From assembly GCA_038748365.1 (NCBI GenBank), contig JBCDIZ010000004.1, positions 124,001 through 188,000 of the forward strand: DNA of 64,000 nt, given 5' to 3'. The notes below the pieces were generated by a model. The model searched no databases. It had not been told where the DNA came from and saw only the letters and a list, made by a program, of their open reading frames with translations. The translations under genes and the position numbers were made by a program. Positions within the stretch are counted from its first letter, which is position 1. Each line of letters begins with the position of its first letter. The stretch comes from Alterisphingorhabdus sp038748365. GTDB lineage: Bacteria; Pseudomonadota; Alphaproteobacteria; Sphingomonadales; Sphingomonadaceae. Shown piece after piece: positions 1 to 8,239 of the stretch.

Positions 1-547
1 GGCGCGCAATCGGATTGGCAAGAACATGTGCCAGCAAAAGTCCATAGAGGCTGGTCAGCAGGCATACTGCCATCGCCTCACCAATGGCATCAGCGCTGGT
101 AATGCCCTCAAACATGATGATCAGACCAACCACCGTGCCGATCATCCCGATGGCAGGCGCAACCTCGGCCATATCGCTCCAAAAGCCGATAGCGGACTCG
201 CGCTTTTGGTGCTGGCGTTGACGATAGGGCTGGGTGGCCTCGGAAAACTCTTTCCAACTCGCGCTATTGGCCAGCATTTCGGCGAGAGAGGCAATATAGG
301 GAATATCCGGCGCAATGCGGTCCGCATGAAAGGGACCATTTTGCTCTACCCGTTGCTCCACCCGCACCATGGCAAGGCGTGCACGCTCGGCAATATCATC
401 CGTATTGCGTAACAACAGCACTGGTAAAACGCTCAGGCCATGCCACGCTCCGGCGCTGCCATTCTGTACCCAGGCGATGACGACGCTCACCAGAATAACC
501 AGCAAAAGCGACAGCGGATCAAAGAACATCATTATCTGACCAGCCAC
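1..547 (-). CDS. MotA/TolQ/ExbB-family proton channel (partial, C-terminus off window)
   Basis: This gene runs leftwards out of the window, so only about 182 N-terminal residues are visible. The protein begins with a hydrophobic helix (FFDPLSLLLVILVSVVIAW) and later has the family signature region around MIGTVVGLIIMFEG, followed by another membrane segment. That is the pattern of MotA/TolQ/ExbB proton-channel subunits, which form inner-membrane stator-like complexes with a MotB/TolR/ExbD partner. I chose a GTG start at 547 because GGAG lies six bases upstream; an ATG pair at 532/529 is the alternative. It diverges from the flagellar operon and is distinct from the complete motA at 9212, so it is either a second stator or an ExbB/TolQ homologue. 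The partner gene would lie outside the window. Confidence 0.75.
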   Translation of the reverse strand, partial: MAGQIMMFFDPLSLLLVILVSVVIAWVQNGSAGAWHGLSVLPVLLLRNTDDIAERARLAMVRVEQRVEQNGPFHADRIAPDIPYIASLAEMLANSASWKEFSEATQPYRQRQHQKRESAIGFWSDMAEVAPAIGMIGTVVGLIIMFEGITSADAIGEAMAVCLLTSLYGLLLAHVLANPIAR

Positions 548-585
548 CTTCTGCTCCCATCACTATTCCTATGCCCATAAGGGTC

Positions 586-622
586 CGGCAAATTCTTGCC
601 GTTGCCCGGCAAAGCCTTGCCG
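586..622. promoter_or_regulatory. Paired palindromes, likely sigma-54 enhancer sites (ftr-like)
   Basis: Two palindromes of the form CGGCAA-N4-TTGCCG lie at 586-601 (spacer ATTC) and 607-622 (spacer AGCC). Their starts are 21 bases apart, about two helical turns, and they end about 100 bases upstream of the predicted transcription start of the flg operon. This resembles the ftr sites bound by the flagellar activator FlbD in Caulobacter. The sequence and spacing are seen directly; binding by an FlbD/FleQ-type activator is inferred. The sites also lie close to the start of the divergent channel gene at 547 and could affect it. Confidence 0.65.
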
Positions 623-696
623 AACGCGGTTTTACAGGCTGCAGATGCGCCACAGATAAGAATTCAAACAACTGTTTTTGCTTACTTTCTCACCTT

Positions 697-711
697 TGGC
701 ACACCCATTGC
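697..711 (+). promoter_or_regulatory. Sigma-54 (-24/-12) promoter of the flagellar operon
   Basis: TGGCAC-ACCCA-TTGC matches the sigma-54 consensus, with the invariant GG at 698-699 and GC at 710-711 at the correct ten-base separation. Transcription would start near 723, about 65 bases before flgB. Confidence 0.8.
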
Positions 712-788
712 TTATTACTTGGCGACGCAATCCGCCCATAGGCTGTAACGGCCAAAGCAAAGCGGATTTAAGCACAGGGAGCAGACCT

Positions 789-1139
789 ATGGCTGCAGAC
801 AAGATTTTCGGAGTTCATGGCGCGGCGCTACAGCTGCGTTCGGAACGGTTGGGCGTACTCGCCTCGAACATCGCCAATGCTGCGACGCCCAATTACAAGG
901 CGCGCGATCTCGATTTTGATCGCGCCATGGAAATGGTGCGCGAGGGTGATGACACGCAGGAAGCCATGTCCGAGACCATGGGCTATCGCATCCCGCTTCA
1001 GCCTTCGATGGACGGCAATACCGTCGAACTTTCAACCGAACAGACGCTTTTTGCAGAAAATGCGGTTCAATATTCCACGACGCTTTCCTTTCTGGAGGCG
1101 CGCGTCAACTCAATCACACGCGCGCTGAGGGGAGAATAA
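789..1139 (+). CDS. flgB: Flagellar basal-body proximal rod protein FlgB
   Basis: A 116-residue rod protein, close to the usual FlgB length. It forms part of the proximal rod that crosses the periplasm. The N-terminal segment has the rod/hook-family motif LGVLASNIANAATPNYKARD, and the C-terminal helix region (YSTTLSFLEARVNSITRALRGE) packs against it in this family. The start at 789 is supported by AGGGAG upstream; a longer in-frame reading from 678 would begin upstream of the sigma-54 promoter and is not credible. It is the first gene of the flg operon, and flgC starts three bases after its stop. Confidence 0.95.
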   Translation: MAADKIFGVHGAALQLRSERLGVLASNIANAATPNYKARDLDFDRAMEMVREGDDTQEAMSETMGYRIPLQPSMDGNTVELSTEQTLFAENAVQYSTTLSFLEARVNSITRALRGE

Positions 1140-1141
1140 CC

Positions 1142-1540
1142 ATGCCGATGAATGTCTTTGATATTAGTGGCCGCGCCATGTCGGCGCAGCTGACGCGGAT
1201 GAACACCACCGCATCGAACCTCGCCAATGCGCGCACTACCTATTCGAGCGAGGCCGAAGCCTATCGTGCGCTGAAGCCAGTGTTCCGCACGGCTATGGAA
1301 GAAAATGGTCTGGCCACAGTCGATGTCGAGCAGGTGGTCCAGTCCGATACCCAACCAACGCGGCGCTACGACCCGAACAATCCGATTGCCGATGCCGATG
1401 GCTATGTCTGGGAAGCAGGCGTGGACGAGGCGGCGGAGCTTATCGATATGATGGAAACCGCGCGGCAATATCAGAATAATGTGCAAGTTCTGCAAACAGC
1501 CAAGTCGCTAATCCTCGACACAGTGAGGATGGGCAAATGA
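1142..1540 (+). CDS. flgC: Flagellar basal-body rod protein FlgC
   Basis: A 132-residue rod protein. The N-terminus (MNVFDISGRAMSAQLTRMNT followed by ASNLANARTTYSSEAEAYRA) is the conserved FlgC rod motif, and the C-terminal helix (AAELIDMMETARQYQNNVQV) matches the family pattern by which axial proteins form coiled-coil-like pairs. It belongs to the proximal rod with FlgB and FlgF. Its stop overlaps the flgD start by four bases (ATGA), which suggests translational coupling. Confidence 0.95.
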   Translation: MPMNVFDISGRAMSAQLTRMNTTASNLANARTTYSSEAEAYRALKPVFRTAMEENGLATVDVEQVVQSDTQPTRRYDPNNPIADADGYVWEAGVDEAAELIDMMETARQYQNNVQVLQTAKSLILDTVRMGK

Positions 1541-2187
1541 CCTCTATCGGCAACTCGCTTCCACCTGGCCTGACTCAGGCGCAACCTGCCAATGCAACGG
1601 GCGGTGATAGTCTGGGGCAGGAGGATTTCCTGACCTTGATGACGGCGCAACTGCGCTTTCAGGATCCTTTTGATCCGGTTGATAATACGCAGATGGTTGC
1701 GCAGATGGCGCAATTCTCATCGGTTGCGGGCATTGCCGAGATGAATGTCTCGCTGCAGCAAATCGCCAATTCCTTCGACAATATTCAGCTCTCCGATGCG
1801 GCCCAGTTTATTGGTCGTTCGGCGCTGGTAAATACCGATATTGCCGCGATGGATGCGGAAGGCGTCTATGCTGGCGAGGCGATCATGGCCGGACCGAGCG
1901 AAGCGGTGAACATTGAGCTGGTCAATCAGGCTGGTGAGGTGGTGCACTCCGCAGCGTTCAACAATGTGCCCGAAGGACCATTGCCGTTCCGCATTGAAAG
2001 CCTGGATGAAGATGGCAATCCGCTTGACCAAGGGCCTTTACAGGTGCGTGTCACTGGCGGCTTTGCGGCACAGGTTTCCACCTGGCTGCCGGTTTCGGCG
2101 GTCGGTTCGTCCGGCACTGGTAATGGTGCCGCCCTTATTACCCCTATCGGAGAAGTACCAGCCAGCGCCGCACGGCGTATTGGCTAA
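1537..2187 (+). CDS. flgD: Flagellar hook assembly scaffold FlgD
   Basis: A 216-residue hook-capping protein that sits at the growing hook tip and is removed when the hook is complete. The N-terminal segment contains LGQEDFLTLMTAQLRFQDPF followed by NTQMVAQMAQFSSVAGIAEMN, the well-conserved FlgD signature. The C-terminal half (about residues 75-200) should form the FlgD Ig-like/tudor-like domains. It overlaps flgC by four bases and is followed by flgE after 29 bases. Confidence 0.94.
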   Translation: MTSIGNSLPPGLTQAQPANATGGDSLGQEDFLTLMTAQLRFQDPFDPVDNTQMVAQMAQFSSVAGIAEMNVSLQQIANSFDNIQLSDAAQFIGRSALVNTDIAAMDAEGVYAGEAIMAGPSEAVNIELVNQAGEVVHSAAFNNVPEGPLPFRIESLDEDGNPLDQGPLQVRVTGGFAAQVSTWLPVSAVGSSGTGNGAALITPIGEVPASAARRIG

Positions 2188-2216
2188 ATCCCTGTTTTTA
2201 TGAGGAGAGTAAACAC

Positions 2217-3047
2217 ATGTCTTTTGTAACGTCCTTAAGCGGCCTGAAAGCGGCCCAAACTGATCTCTCGGTGATTTCCAACAATATCGCCAACAGCAAT
2301 TCTAATGGCTTTAAGCGCAGTCGTGCGATTTTTGGTGATGTCTTTGCCGCTTCGCCGACCCAGACCACCAGCAAGCTGACCGGGCAGGGGGTCCGCCTCA
2401 ACACCGTCAGCCAGCAATTCACCCAGGGTACGTTGCAGACGACTGACCGTACGCTCGACCTTGCTATTGCCGGAGACGGCTTCTTCACCGTGCGTAGCGA
2501 TACCGCTGATGCAGAGACAACCTTTACCCGCAATGGCGCCTTTTCGGTGAACACTGATCGTGAGGTGGTTGATACGCTGGGTAACAAGGCTCAGCTGCTG
2601 CCGACAGATGGCGCAGGCAATGTCACCGGCACTGCTTCGGCTGACCTGGTCGACTTTGTTTTACCTGAAGCGGATCCTGCTGACCCGGCGGCGCTGCTGG
2701 CCAATATCAGCATCGGCAATGATGGTATCATCACTGCTACCTTTACCAACGGTAATCAGCAGGAACTGGGTGCTCTAGCGCTGGCTGGCTTTGCCGCGAC
2801 CGAAGGCCTGCGTCCTGTTGGCGATGCCCAGTGGCAATCAACCGGTGATTCTGGTGAACCGACCTTTGATAAGGCTGGTGAGGGTGCGCTGGGTTCGGTG
2901 CGTTCCGGCTCGCTGGAAACCGCTAACATCGACATTACCGAAGAGCTGGTCTCACTGATTTCGGCACAGCGCAATTTCCAGGCCAATGCCCAGGCGATTG
3001 AGACCGCGAACACCCTGACTCAGACGATCATCAACTTACAGATCTAA
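2217..3047 (+). CDS. flgE: Flagellar hook protein FlgE (short form)
   Basis: A 276-residue hook-family protein. The N-terminus (MSFVTSLSGLKAAQTDLSVI, then SNNIANSNSNGFKRSRAIFGDV) is typical of FlgE, as is the C-terminal segment (SGSLETANIDITEELVSLI followed by QRNFQANAQAIETANTL). It is well below the roughly 400 residues of enteric FlgE, so the variable surface domains must be small. Position between flgD and flgF supports the hook assignment rather than a rod protein. GAGGAG lies about ten bases before the ATG. A weak hairpin follows the gene at 3055-3079. Confidence 0.9.
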   Translation: MSFVTSLSGLKAAQTDLSVISNNIANSNSNGFKRSRAIFGDVFAASPTQTTSKLTGQGVRLNTVSQQFTQGTLQTTDRTLDLAIAGDGFFTVRSDTADAETTFTRNGAFSVNTDREVVDTLGNKAQLLPTDGAGNVTGTASADLVDFVLPEADPADPAALLANISIGNDGIITATFTNGNQQELGALALAGFAATEGLRPVGDAQWQSTGDSGEPTFDKAGEGALGSVRSGSLETANIDITEELVSLISAQRNFQANAQAIETANTLTQTIINLQI

Positions 3048-3054
3048 GGCGCGT

Positions 3055-3079
3055 AAGGGCGGTGTGATGCTGCCCTTTT
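3055..3079 (+). terminator. Weak hairpin between flgE and flgF
   Basis: AAGGGC (3055-3060) and GCCCTT (3072-3077) can pair around an 11-base loop, followed by TT. It could attenuate transcription between the abundant hook protein and the rod genes, but the stem is short and may be chance. Confidence 0.3.
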
Positions 3080-3114
3080 AGCTCACTGACGATCCGCAAA
3101 TAGGGAGAAACCAG

Positions 3115-3858
3115 ATGGACAAGATGGTGCATACCAGCCTTCGCTCAATGCAGGGCATTATGAATCGCCAGACCGCTATTGCCAATAATATGGCCAATGC
3201 GAACACCACTGGTTTTCGCAGCGAGATTGTCAGTGCGCAGGCGCTGTATCTGAATGGTGATACGCTAGACAGCCGCGCCACGGTGCGCGAATATGTGCTG
3301 GATGCTGATATGAACCCCGGTTCCATCAACAGCACCGGTCGTCCTCTGGATATAGCCATACAGGGCGACGCCATGTTGGCGGTACAGGCACCCAATGGCG
3401 ATGAAGCCTATACACGACGCGGTGATTTGCAGCTGACCGAAAGTGGTCTGGTCACCACCGGCGATGGATTTCCGGTCCTCGGTCGTAGTGGCCCGCTGAT
3501 CTTGCCGGCTGCGGATGAAATCCGCATTACCGACGATGGTGGCGTGTGGATCGTACCGCCCGGCGGTGATCCGGTACAGCCGCAACAAGTGGACCAGCTG
3601 AAAATCGCCAGTCCACAGGGTAGCGACATCGTCAAGCATACCGATACGCTGTTCCATGTTCGCGGCGGCGGCATTCTGCCTGATGATCCAAATGGTCGCC
3701 TGATCACCGGCGCGCTGGAGGGTTCCAACGTCAATATGACTCAGGCGCTGGTCGATATGATCGAAACCAGCCGCGCCTGGGAAGCACAGGTCAAACTGCT
3801 CACCACCGCGCAGGAGCTCGATGAATCGGGTGCCAGCGTGATGCAGATGCCCAACTGA
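3115..3858 (+). CDS. flgF: Flagellar basal-body rod protein FlgF
   Basis: A 247-residue proximal rod protein. It has the N-terminal axial motif IANNMANANTTGFRSEIVSA, a central RPLDIAIQGDAMLAVQAPNG segment, and a C-terminal LEGSNVNMTQALVDMIETSR helix, the standard FlgF/FlgG layout. It directly precedes the longer FlgG-like gene, so the FlgF assignment rests on order and length. AGGGAG lies nine bases before the ATG. The 29-base gap to flgG contains AGGAGAAG as the next ribosome binding site. Confidence 0.93.
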   Translation: MDKMVHTSLRSMQGIMNRQTAIANNMANANTTGFRSEIVSAQALYLNGDTLDSRATVREYVLDADMNPGSINSTGRPLDIAIQGDAMLAVQAPNGDEAYTRRGDLQLTESGLVTTGDGFPVLGRSGPLILPAADEIRITDDGGVWIVPPGGDPVQPQQVDQLKIASPQGSDIVKHTDTLFHVRGGGILPDDPNGRLITGALEGSNVNMTQALVDMIETSRAWEAQVKLLTTAQELDESGASVMQMPN

Positions 3859-3887
3859 TCCGCCGAGATAGCCGATAGGAGAAGAAG

Positions 3888-4676
3888 ATGAGCAATTCCG
3901 CACTTCAGGTCGCCCGCACCGGGCTTGACGCACAGAACACCCGGATGCGGGTGATCGCCAACAATCTGGCCAATGTGAACACCACCGGCTTTAAACGCGA
4001 CCGGGCGCAGTTCCAGACGCTGGCCTATCAGCAGGTGGTGCAGAAAGGCGCGCAATCGGATCAAATCAACCAATATGCGATTGGTCTGTCGCTAGGTACG
4101 GGTGTGGAAGTTGCCGGGACGGCGCGGATCGAAACCCAAGGTTCGATCCAGAATACCGGCAATGCGCTCGACATCGCGATTGAAGGCGCTGGCTATTTTC
4201 AGGTGCAGATGCCTGACGGCACGCTCGCCTTTACCCGCGCTGGCAATTTCAACATGACCCAGCAGGGCCAAATTGTGACCTCAGAGGGCCTGCCGCTTTT
4301 CCCGCAGGTACAGGTACCGCAGGGCGTTACCAACATTACCATCGGCAATGATGGCATTATCTCGGCCACGATTGCAGGTCAGCCGGAGCCGACCCAGCTC
4401 GGACGGATCGAGATTGCCAATTTCATCAACAATGCCGGTCTTCAGCCGCTTGGCAACAATCTGCTGCAGCAGACGGCAGCCAGTGGCCCGCCCCTGGTGG
4501 GTGCGGGTGGCATCGAAGGACGCGGCCTGTTGCGTCAGGGCGCGCTTGAAGGCTCCAACGTCAATATCGTCGAGGAGCTGGTCGATATGATCGAGACACA
4601 GCGTGCCTATGAGGTCAATTCCAAGATGATCTCGGCCACAGACGAAATGCTGCAATTCGCCAACCAGAATATGTGA
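3888..4676 (+). CDS. flgG: Flagellar basal-body distal rod protein FlgG
   Basis: A 262-residue distal rod protein, the typical FlgG length. It begins MSNSALQVARTGLDAQNTRM and continues VIANNLANVNTTGFKRDRAQ, both hallmark FlgG sequence. NALDIAIEGAGYFQVQMPDG and the C-terminal ALEGSNVNIVEELVDMIETQ complete the family pattern. It connects the proximal rod to the hook through the P and L rings encoded just downstream. Confidence 0.96.
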   Translation: MSNSALQVARTGLDAQNTRMRVIANNLANVNTTGFKRDRAQFQTLAYQQVVQKGAQSDQINQYAIGLSLGTGVEVAGTARIETQGSIQNTGNALDIAIEGAGYFQVQMPDGTLAFTRAGNFNMTQQGQIVTSEGLPLFPQVQVPQGVTNITIGNDGIISATIAGQPEPTQLGRIEIANFINNAGLQPLGNNLLQQTAASGPPLVGAGGIEGRGLLRQGALEGSNVNIVEELVDMIETQRAYEVNSKMISATDEMLQFANQNM

Positions 4677-4701
4677 TCTGTTGAATAAGGGATCAAAGAC
4701 C

Positions 4702-5376
4702 ATGGCTTCCATGCCCCCGATTGTTCGTATTGCGCTGCTCTCTTCGCCGCTGCTTCTGCTCAACGCCTGTATGGGCGTGGGTGAGGTACGGCCCAGCCCG
4801 GCTTTTGCCGCCACGCCACCACCGCCCGTGGCGGCTCCGGCCAATGGCGCGATCTTTCAGGCGAGCAATGGTTATGCCTCTCTAATCAGCGGCAATCGCG
4901 CCGCGCGGGTAGGTGACTTGCTGACCATCCTTCTGGTCGAGCAGACGCAGGCAGCCAAGTCGAACAGTGCCGCGACTGATCGCTCGGGTGGTTTCGGGCT
5001 TAACCCGCCAACGACCGGGCCTTTCAGCCTGTTTGACCCGAGCGATGTTGGCGCCAGCGGCAATCTGAACTTCAATGGTTCGGGCAGCGCGCAGCAGTCC
5101 AATTCGCTACAGGGCCAGATCAGCGTTACCGTGGCCGAGGTCTATCCCAATGGCACTATGCTGGTGCGCGGTGAAAAGCTGATGCGGCTTAACCGTGGCG
5201 ATGAATTTGTGCAGTTTAGCGGTATTGTCCGCGCGGTTGATGTCGGCCCGGAAAATGTTGTGCCTTCCACCCGCGTCGCCGATGCACGCATCAATTATAG
5301 CGGTGCCGGAGAGATTGCCGAGGCAAGTCGTCAGGGCTGGCTGCAGCGTTTCTTCAGCATAATCAGTCCGTTCTGA
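4702..5376 (+). CDS. flgH: Flagellar L-ring lipoprotein FlgH
   Basis: A 224-residue outer-membrane lipoprotein that forms the L ring. The signal sequence ends in a lipobox (LLLLNAC), so the mature lipidated cysteine lies about 23 residues in. The segment SLISGNRAARVGDLLTILLV and the late NVVPSTRVADARINYSGAGE are conserved FlgH regions. I preferred ATG 4702 (AAGGGATC upstream) over the TTG at 4681, which would lengthen the signal sequence by seven residues. Its TGA overlaps the flgI ATG by one base. Confidence 0.94.
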   Translation: MASMPPIVRIALLSSPLLLLNACMGVGEVRPSPAFAATPPPPVAAPANGAIFQASNGYASLISGNRAARVGDLLTILLVEQTQAAKSNSAATDRSGGFGLNPPTTGPFSLFDPSDVGASGNLNFNGSGSAQQSNSLQGQISVTVAEVYPNGTMLVRGEKLMRLNRGDEFVQFSGIVRAVDVGPENVVPSTRVADARINYSGAGEIAEASRQGWLQRFFSIISPF

Positions 5377-6509
5377 TGAAGGTGATTATGATGGCATACC
5401 CTGCGAATATCATCCGCCGCATCGCCATATTGCTGGTACTCGCGCTTGGTCTTGTGGCCAGCCCGGTACAAGCGGAACGGGTCAAGGATCTCGGCACCTT
5501 TCAGGGCCTGCGTGTCAACCAGTTGACCGGTTATGGCATTGTTGTCGGTTTGGCCGGCACGGGTGACGATAACCTTGAATATGCCACTCTGGGTGTCCGC
5601 GGCGTCGCTAATCGCTTCGGTCTCGCACTGCCACCCGGCCTGAACCCGGCGACGCGTAATGCTGCTGCCGTAATGGTAACCGCGGAATTGCCCGCCTTTG
5701 CCAAGCCCGGCCAGCGTATTGATGTGACGGTATCGGCTCTGGGGCAGGCACGATCACTGCGTGGCGGCACGTTGGTTCTGGCCCCGTTGATCGGCGCAGA
5801 TGGCCAGATTTATGCGATGGCGCAGGGTAACCTCGCTGTCGGTGGCCTTGGTGTCGAGGGCCTTGATGGCTCGACAACCACGGTCAATATCCCCTCAGTC
5901 GGCCGCATCGCCGGTGGTGCGACGGTCGAACGTGCGGTTATCACCGGCTTTGAAAATTCGCCCTATCTTTCCTTCAATCTCGATCAGGCCGACCTGACAA
6001 CGGCGATGCGTGTTGCTGACGCAATCAATGCCGAATTTGGCGATGGCATGGCGATGGCCGATGATGGCGTCTCGATCCGCATTGCCGCGCCTGCCAATCC
6101 GCAGCAGCGCGTCATGATGATGAGCGCGATTGAGAATATCGCGGTAACCCCTGCCGAAGCACCGGCTCGTGTTATCGTCAACGCCCGGACCGGCACGGTG
6201 GTCATCAATGGCGCGGTGCGGATCAGCCCTGCTGCGGTCAGCCATGGCACATTGACGGTGCGTGTCGACGAGGACCCGTTGGTGGTTCAGCCCGAACCGT
6301 TTAGCCGTGGAGGACAAACCGCGATTGAGGAAGACAGTACAATCGAGATCGATAATCCGGTTGCTGGCGCGAATATCACGCGCGGAGCTTCGCTGTCCGA
6401 GATTGTGGAATCGATCAACGCCCTTGGTGCTGCGCCCAGCGATCTGGTCGCAATACTGGAAGCGTTGAAACAAGCCGGTGCGCTGACAGCGGAGCTGGTG
6501 ATCATATGA
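5376..6509 (+). CDS. flgI: Flagellar P-ring protein FlgI
   Basis: A 377-residue periplasmic protein that forms the P ring around the rod in the peptidoglycan layer. A Sec signal peptide (IAILLVLALGLVASPVQA) is followed by ERVKDLGTFQGLRVNQLTGY and GIVVGLAGTGDD, the strongly conserved mature N-terminus. An in-frame ATG at 5391 is an alternative start; both give a plausible signal peptide. The start overlaps flgH by one base and the stop overlaps flgJ by four bases, so the ring genes are probably translated together. Confidence 0.95.
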   Translation: MKVIMMAYPANIIRRIAILLVLALGLVASPVQAERVKDLGTFQGLRVNQLTGYGIVVGLAGTGDDNLEYATLGVRGVANRFGLALPPGLNPATRNAAAVMVTAELPAFAKPGQRIDVTVSALGQARSLRGGTLVLAPLIGADGQIYAMAQGNLAVGGLGVEGLDGSTTTVNIPSVGRIAGGATVERAVITGFENSPYLSFNLDQADLTTAMRVADAINAEFGDGMAMADDGVSIRIAAPANPQQRVMMMSAIENIAVTPAEAPARVIVNARTGTVVINGAVRISPAAVSHGTLTVRVDEDPLVVQPEPFSRGGQTAIEEDSTIEIDNPVAGANITRGASLSEIVESINALGAAPSDLVAILEALKQAGALTAELVII

Positions 6510-6895
6510 CGGATATGGGCTCTTTTCTCGCCGCTTCCGGCAAGCGCGTGACATCCTCTACCGAGGGTGTCGCGCCGCTTGGCGTAAATGCAGCCAACAA
6601 AGCCAAAGACGATGATGCCGCACTGCGCCAGGCTGCCGAAGCTTTTGAGGCGGTGTTTCTACGCCAGATGATTGGTTCGATGCGCAGCGCTTCGCTGGGT
6701 GAGGATCTGCTTGGCAATAATGCCAGCGAGCAATTCCGCGATATGGCCGATGCCCGCCTTGCTGACAGCATGGCCGAGCAGCAGAGTTTCGGCATTGCAG
6801 AACTTTTGCTTAAACAATTTGGTAAGAGTCCGTCACATACTGTATCGGCGGATGGGCTGTCATTCGGCGATGCTGACGCTGGAGACAAGCAATGA
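6506..6895 (+). CDS. flgJ: Rod-binding protein FlgJ, N-terminal domain only
   Basis: A 129-residue protein corresponding to the rod-binding/capping domain of FlgJ. The region LRQAAEAFEAVFLRQMIGSM is the family core. It lacks the C-terminal muramidase domain found in the roughly 310-residue enteric FlgJ, as is common in Alphaproteobacteria, so peptidoglycan opening must be done by a separate enzyme not seen here. It overlaps flgI and flgK by four bases each. Confidence 0.88.
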   Translation: MTDMGSFLAASGKRVTSSTEGVAPLGVNAANKAKDDDAALRQAAEAFEAVFLRQMIGSMRSASLGEDLLGNNASEQFRDMADARLADSMAEQQSFGIAELLLKQFGKSPSHTVSADGLSFGDADAGDKQ

Positions 6896-8223
6896 GCGCA
6901 CTTCTCAACATCGGCCGTTCCGGTCTGTCGGTGCACAGCCGCGCTTTGCAGACCGTTTCCAACAACATCGCCAATGCTGAGAACCCCGATTATGTTCGGC
7001 GTACCACCCAGGTCGCTGATCAGACCGCGATCGGCACAACCAGCCCGCTTTACACCGTACAATCCGGCCTGAGCGGTGCCCGCGTTACAGGCTATGGACG
7101 TTCAAGCGATGAATTTCTCGAAGCCTCGGTCCGGCTGAGCGGTGCTACTCTGGTGCGTGCGGAAACCACCACGGCCTGGATGTCAACGGTCGAAACCGCG
7201 CTGGAAAATGGCGGCAGCAATGTCGGCGCGCAGATGACGCAATTCTACGCGCGCGGCGAAGAACTGGCATCTGCTCCTTTTGATAATGCGCTGCGGGTGA
7301 CTCTCCTCAACGATATTGATGCGACTATCGGCGCATTTCAGGGCACAGCGGCGAATATCGAATTTTCACTCGGCCAGATGCGCGAGTCCGCGAACACAGA
7401 AACCGCAGCTTTGAATCAGGGCCTTGAAGCACTGGGCCGGATCAATGTTGATCTGCTGGGCAGCCGTCCGGACAGCCAACAACGCGCGGCTCTGCTGGAC
7501 CAGCGCGATGGTGCCTTGGCAGCGATTACTGAGCGGCTGGACGTTGATATCAGTTTTGAAACCAATGGCACTGCACGGCTCAGCTTTGGCGGTCAGGATC
7601 TGGTGGTTCGCGGCGATGTTGCCACTGTCTCTCTGGCAGAAAACGCTGATCGCAGCCTGACGGTTCAGGTTAACGGCACAGCGACGCAGGTTCCGGGTAA
7701 TGGCCTATTGGCAGGTTTGAGCGCTGCAATGGTGCAGACCGGTGAAAGTCTTGACAGCCTTGATGCGCTGGCAGTGCAATTTGCTGATAACGTCAATAGC
7801 TGGCAAGCTGCAGGCCGTACCGATGCCGGAGCTGCTGGTGCGCCTCTGGTCGGCATAACCGCAGGGGCGGCAAGTCTTAGCCTGTTGAGCAACGATCCGA
7901 CAGCATTGGCACTGGCATCGCCTGCGGGTGTGGCCAATGGCAATATTCTCGGCCTGTCCGCCCAGCGTGGCCCGGGAGGCACGGAGCAGGGCTGGAACAC
8001 CATTGTTGCGACCCATGCCAATCTGCTCTCCACCGCCCGCAGTGAACAAACCGCCGCGACTGCGCTGGATCAGACAGCCCGCGCTGCGCGTGATGCCACA
8101 GCGCGTGTAGATATTGATCGAGAAACCGCCGATCTGATCCGTCTGCAACAGGCTTATGAAGCCTCTGCGCGGGTCATTCAGGTGGCGCGTGAAACCATGC
8201 AGTCCATTCTGTCGATATTCTGA
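6892..8223 (+). CDS. flgK: Flagellar hook-associated protein 1, FlgK
   Basis: A 443-residue hook-filament junction protein, somewhat shorter than enteric FlgK (about 547). It starts MSALLNIGRSGLSVHSRALQ and continues TVSNNIANAENPDYVRRT, the axial-protein N-terminus with the FlgK-specific NPDYVR motif. The C-terminal helix (ETADLIRLQQAYEASARVIQ, then VARETMQSILSIF) is also typical. It is translationally coupled to flgJ (ATGA) and is followed 16 bases later by flgL. Confidence 0.93.
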   Translation: MSALLNIGRSGLSVHSRALQTVSNNIANAENPDYVRRTTQVADQTAIGTTSPLYTVQSGLSGARVTGYGRSSDEFLEASVRLSGATLVRAETTTAWMSTVETALENGGSNVGAQMTQFYARGEELASAPFDNALRVTLLNDIDATIGAFQGTAANIEFSLGQMRESANTETAALNQGLEALGRINVDLLGSRPDSQQRAALLDQRDGALAAITERLDVDISFETNGTARLSFGGQDLVVRGDVATVSLAENADRSLTVQVNGTATQVPGNGLLAGLSAAMVQTGESLDSLDALAVQFADNVNSWQAAGRTDAGAAGAPLVGITAGAASLSLLSNDPTALALASPAGVANGNILGLSAQRGPGGTEQGWNTIVATHANLLSTARSEQTAATALDQTARAARDATARVDIDRETADLIRLQQAYEASARVIQVARETMQSILSIF

Positions 8224-8239
8224 TGCAGAGGGTGAACCA

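Noticed and set aside
678..788. N-terminal extension of FlgB
   Set aside because: It would span the sigma-54 promoter, and the family-like sequence begins only at 789 behind a good ribosome binding site.
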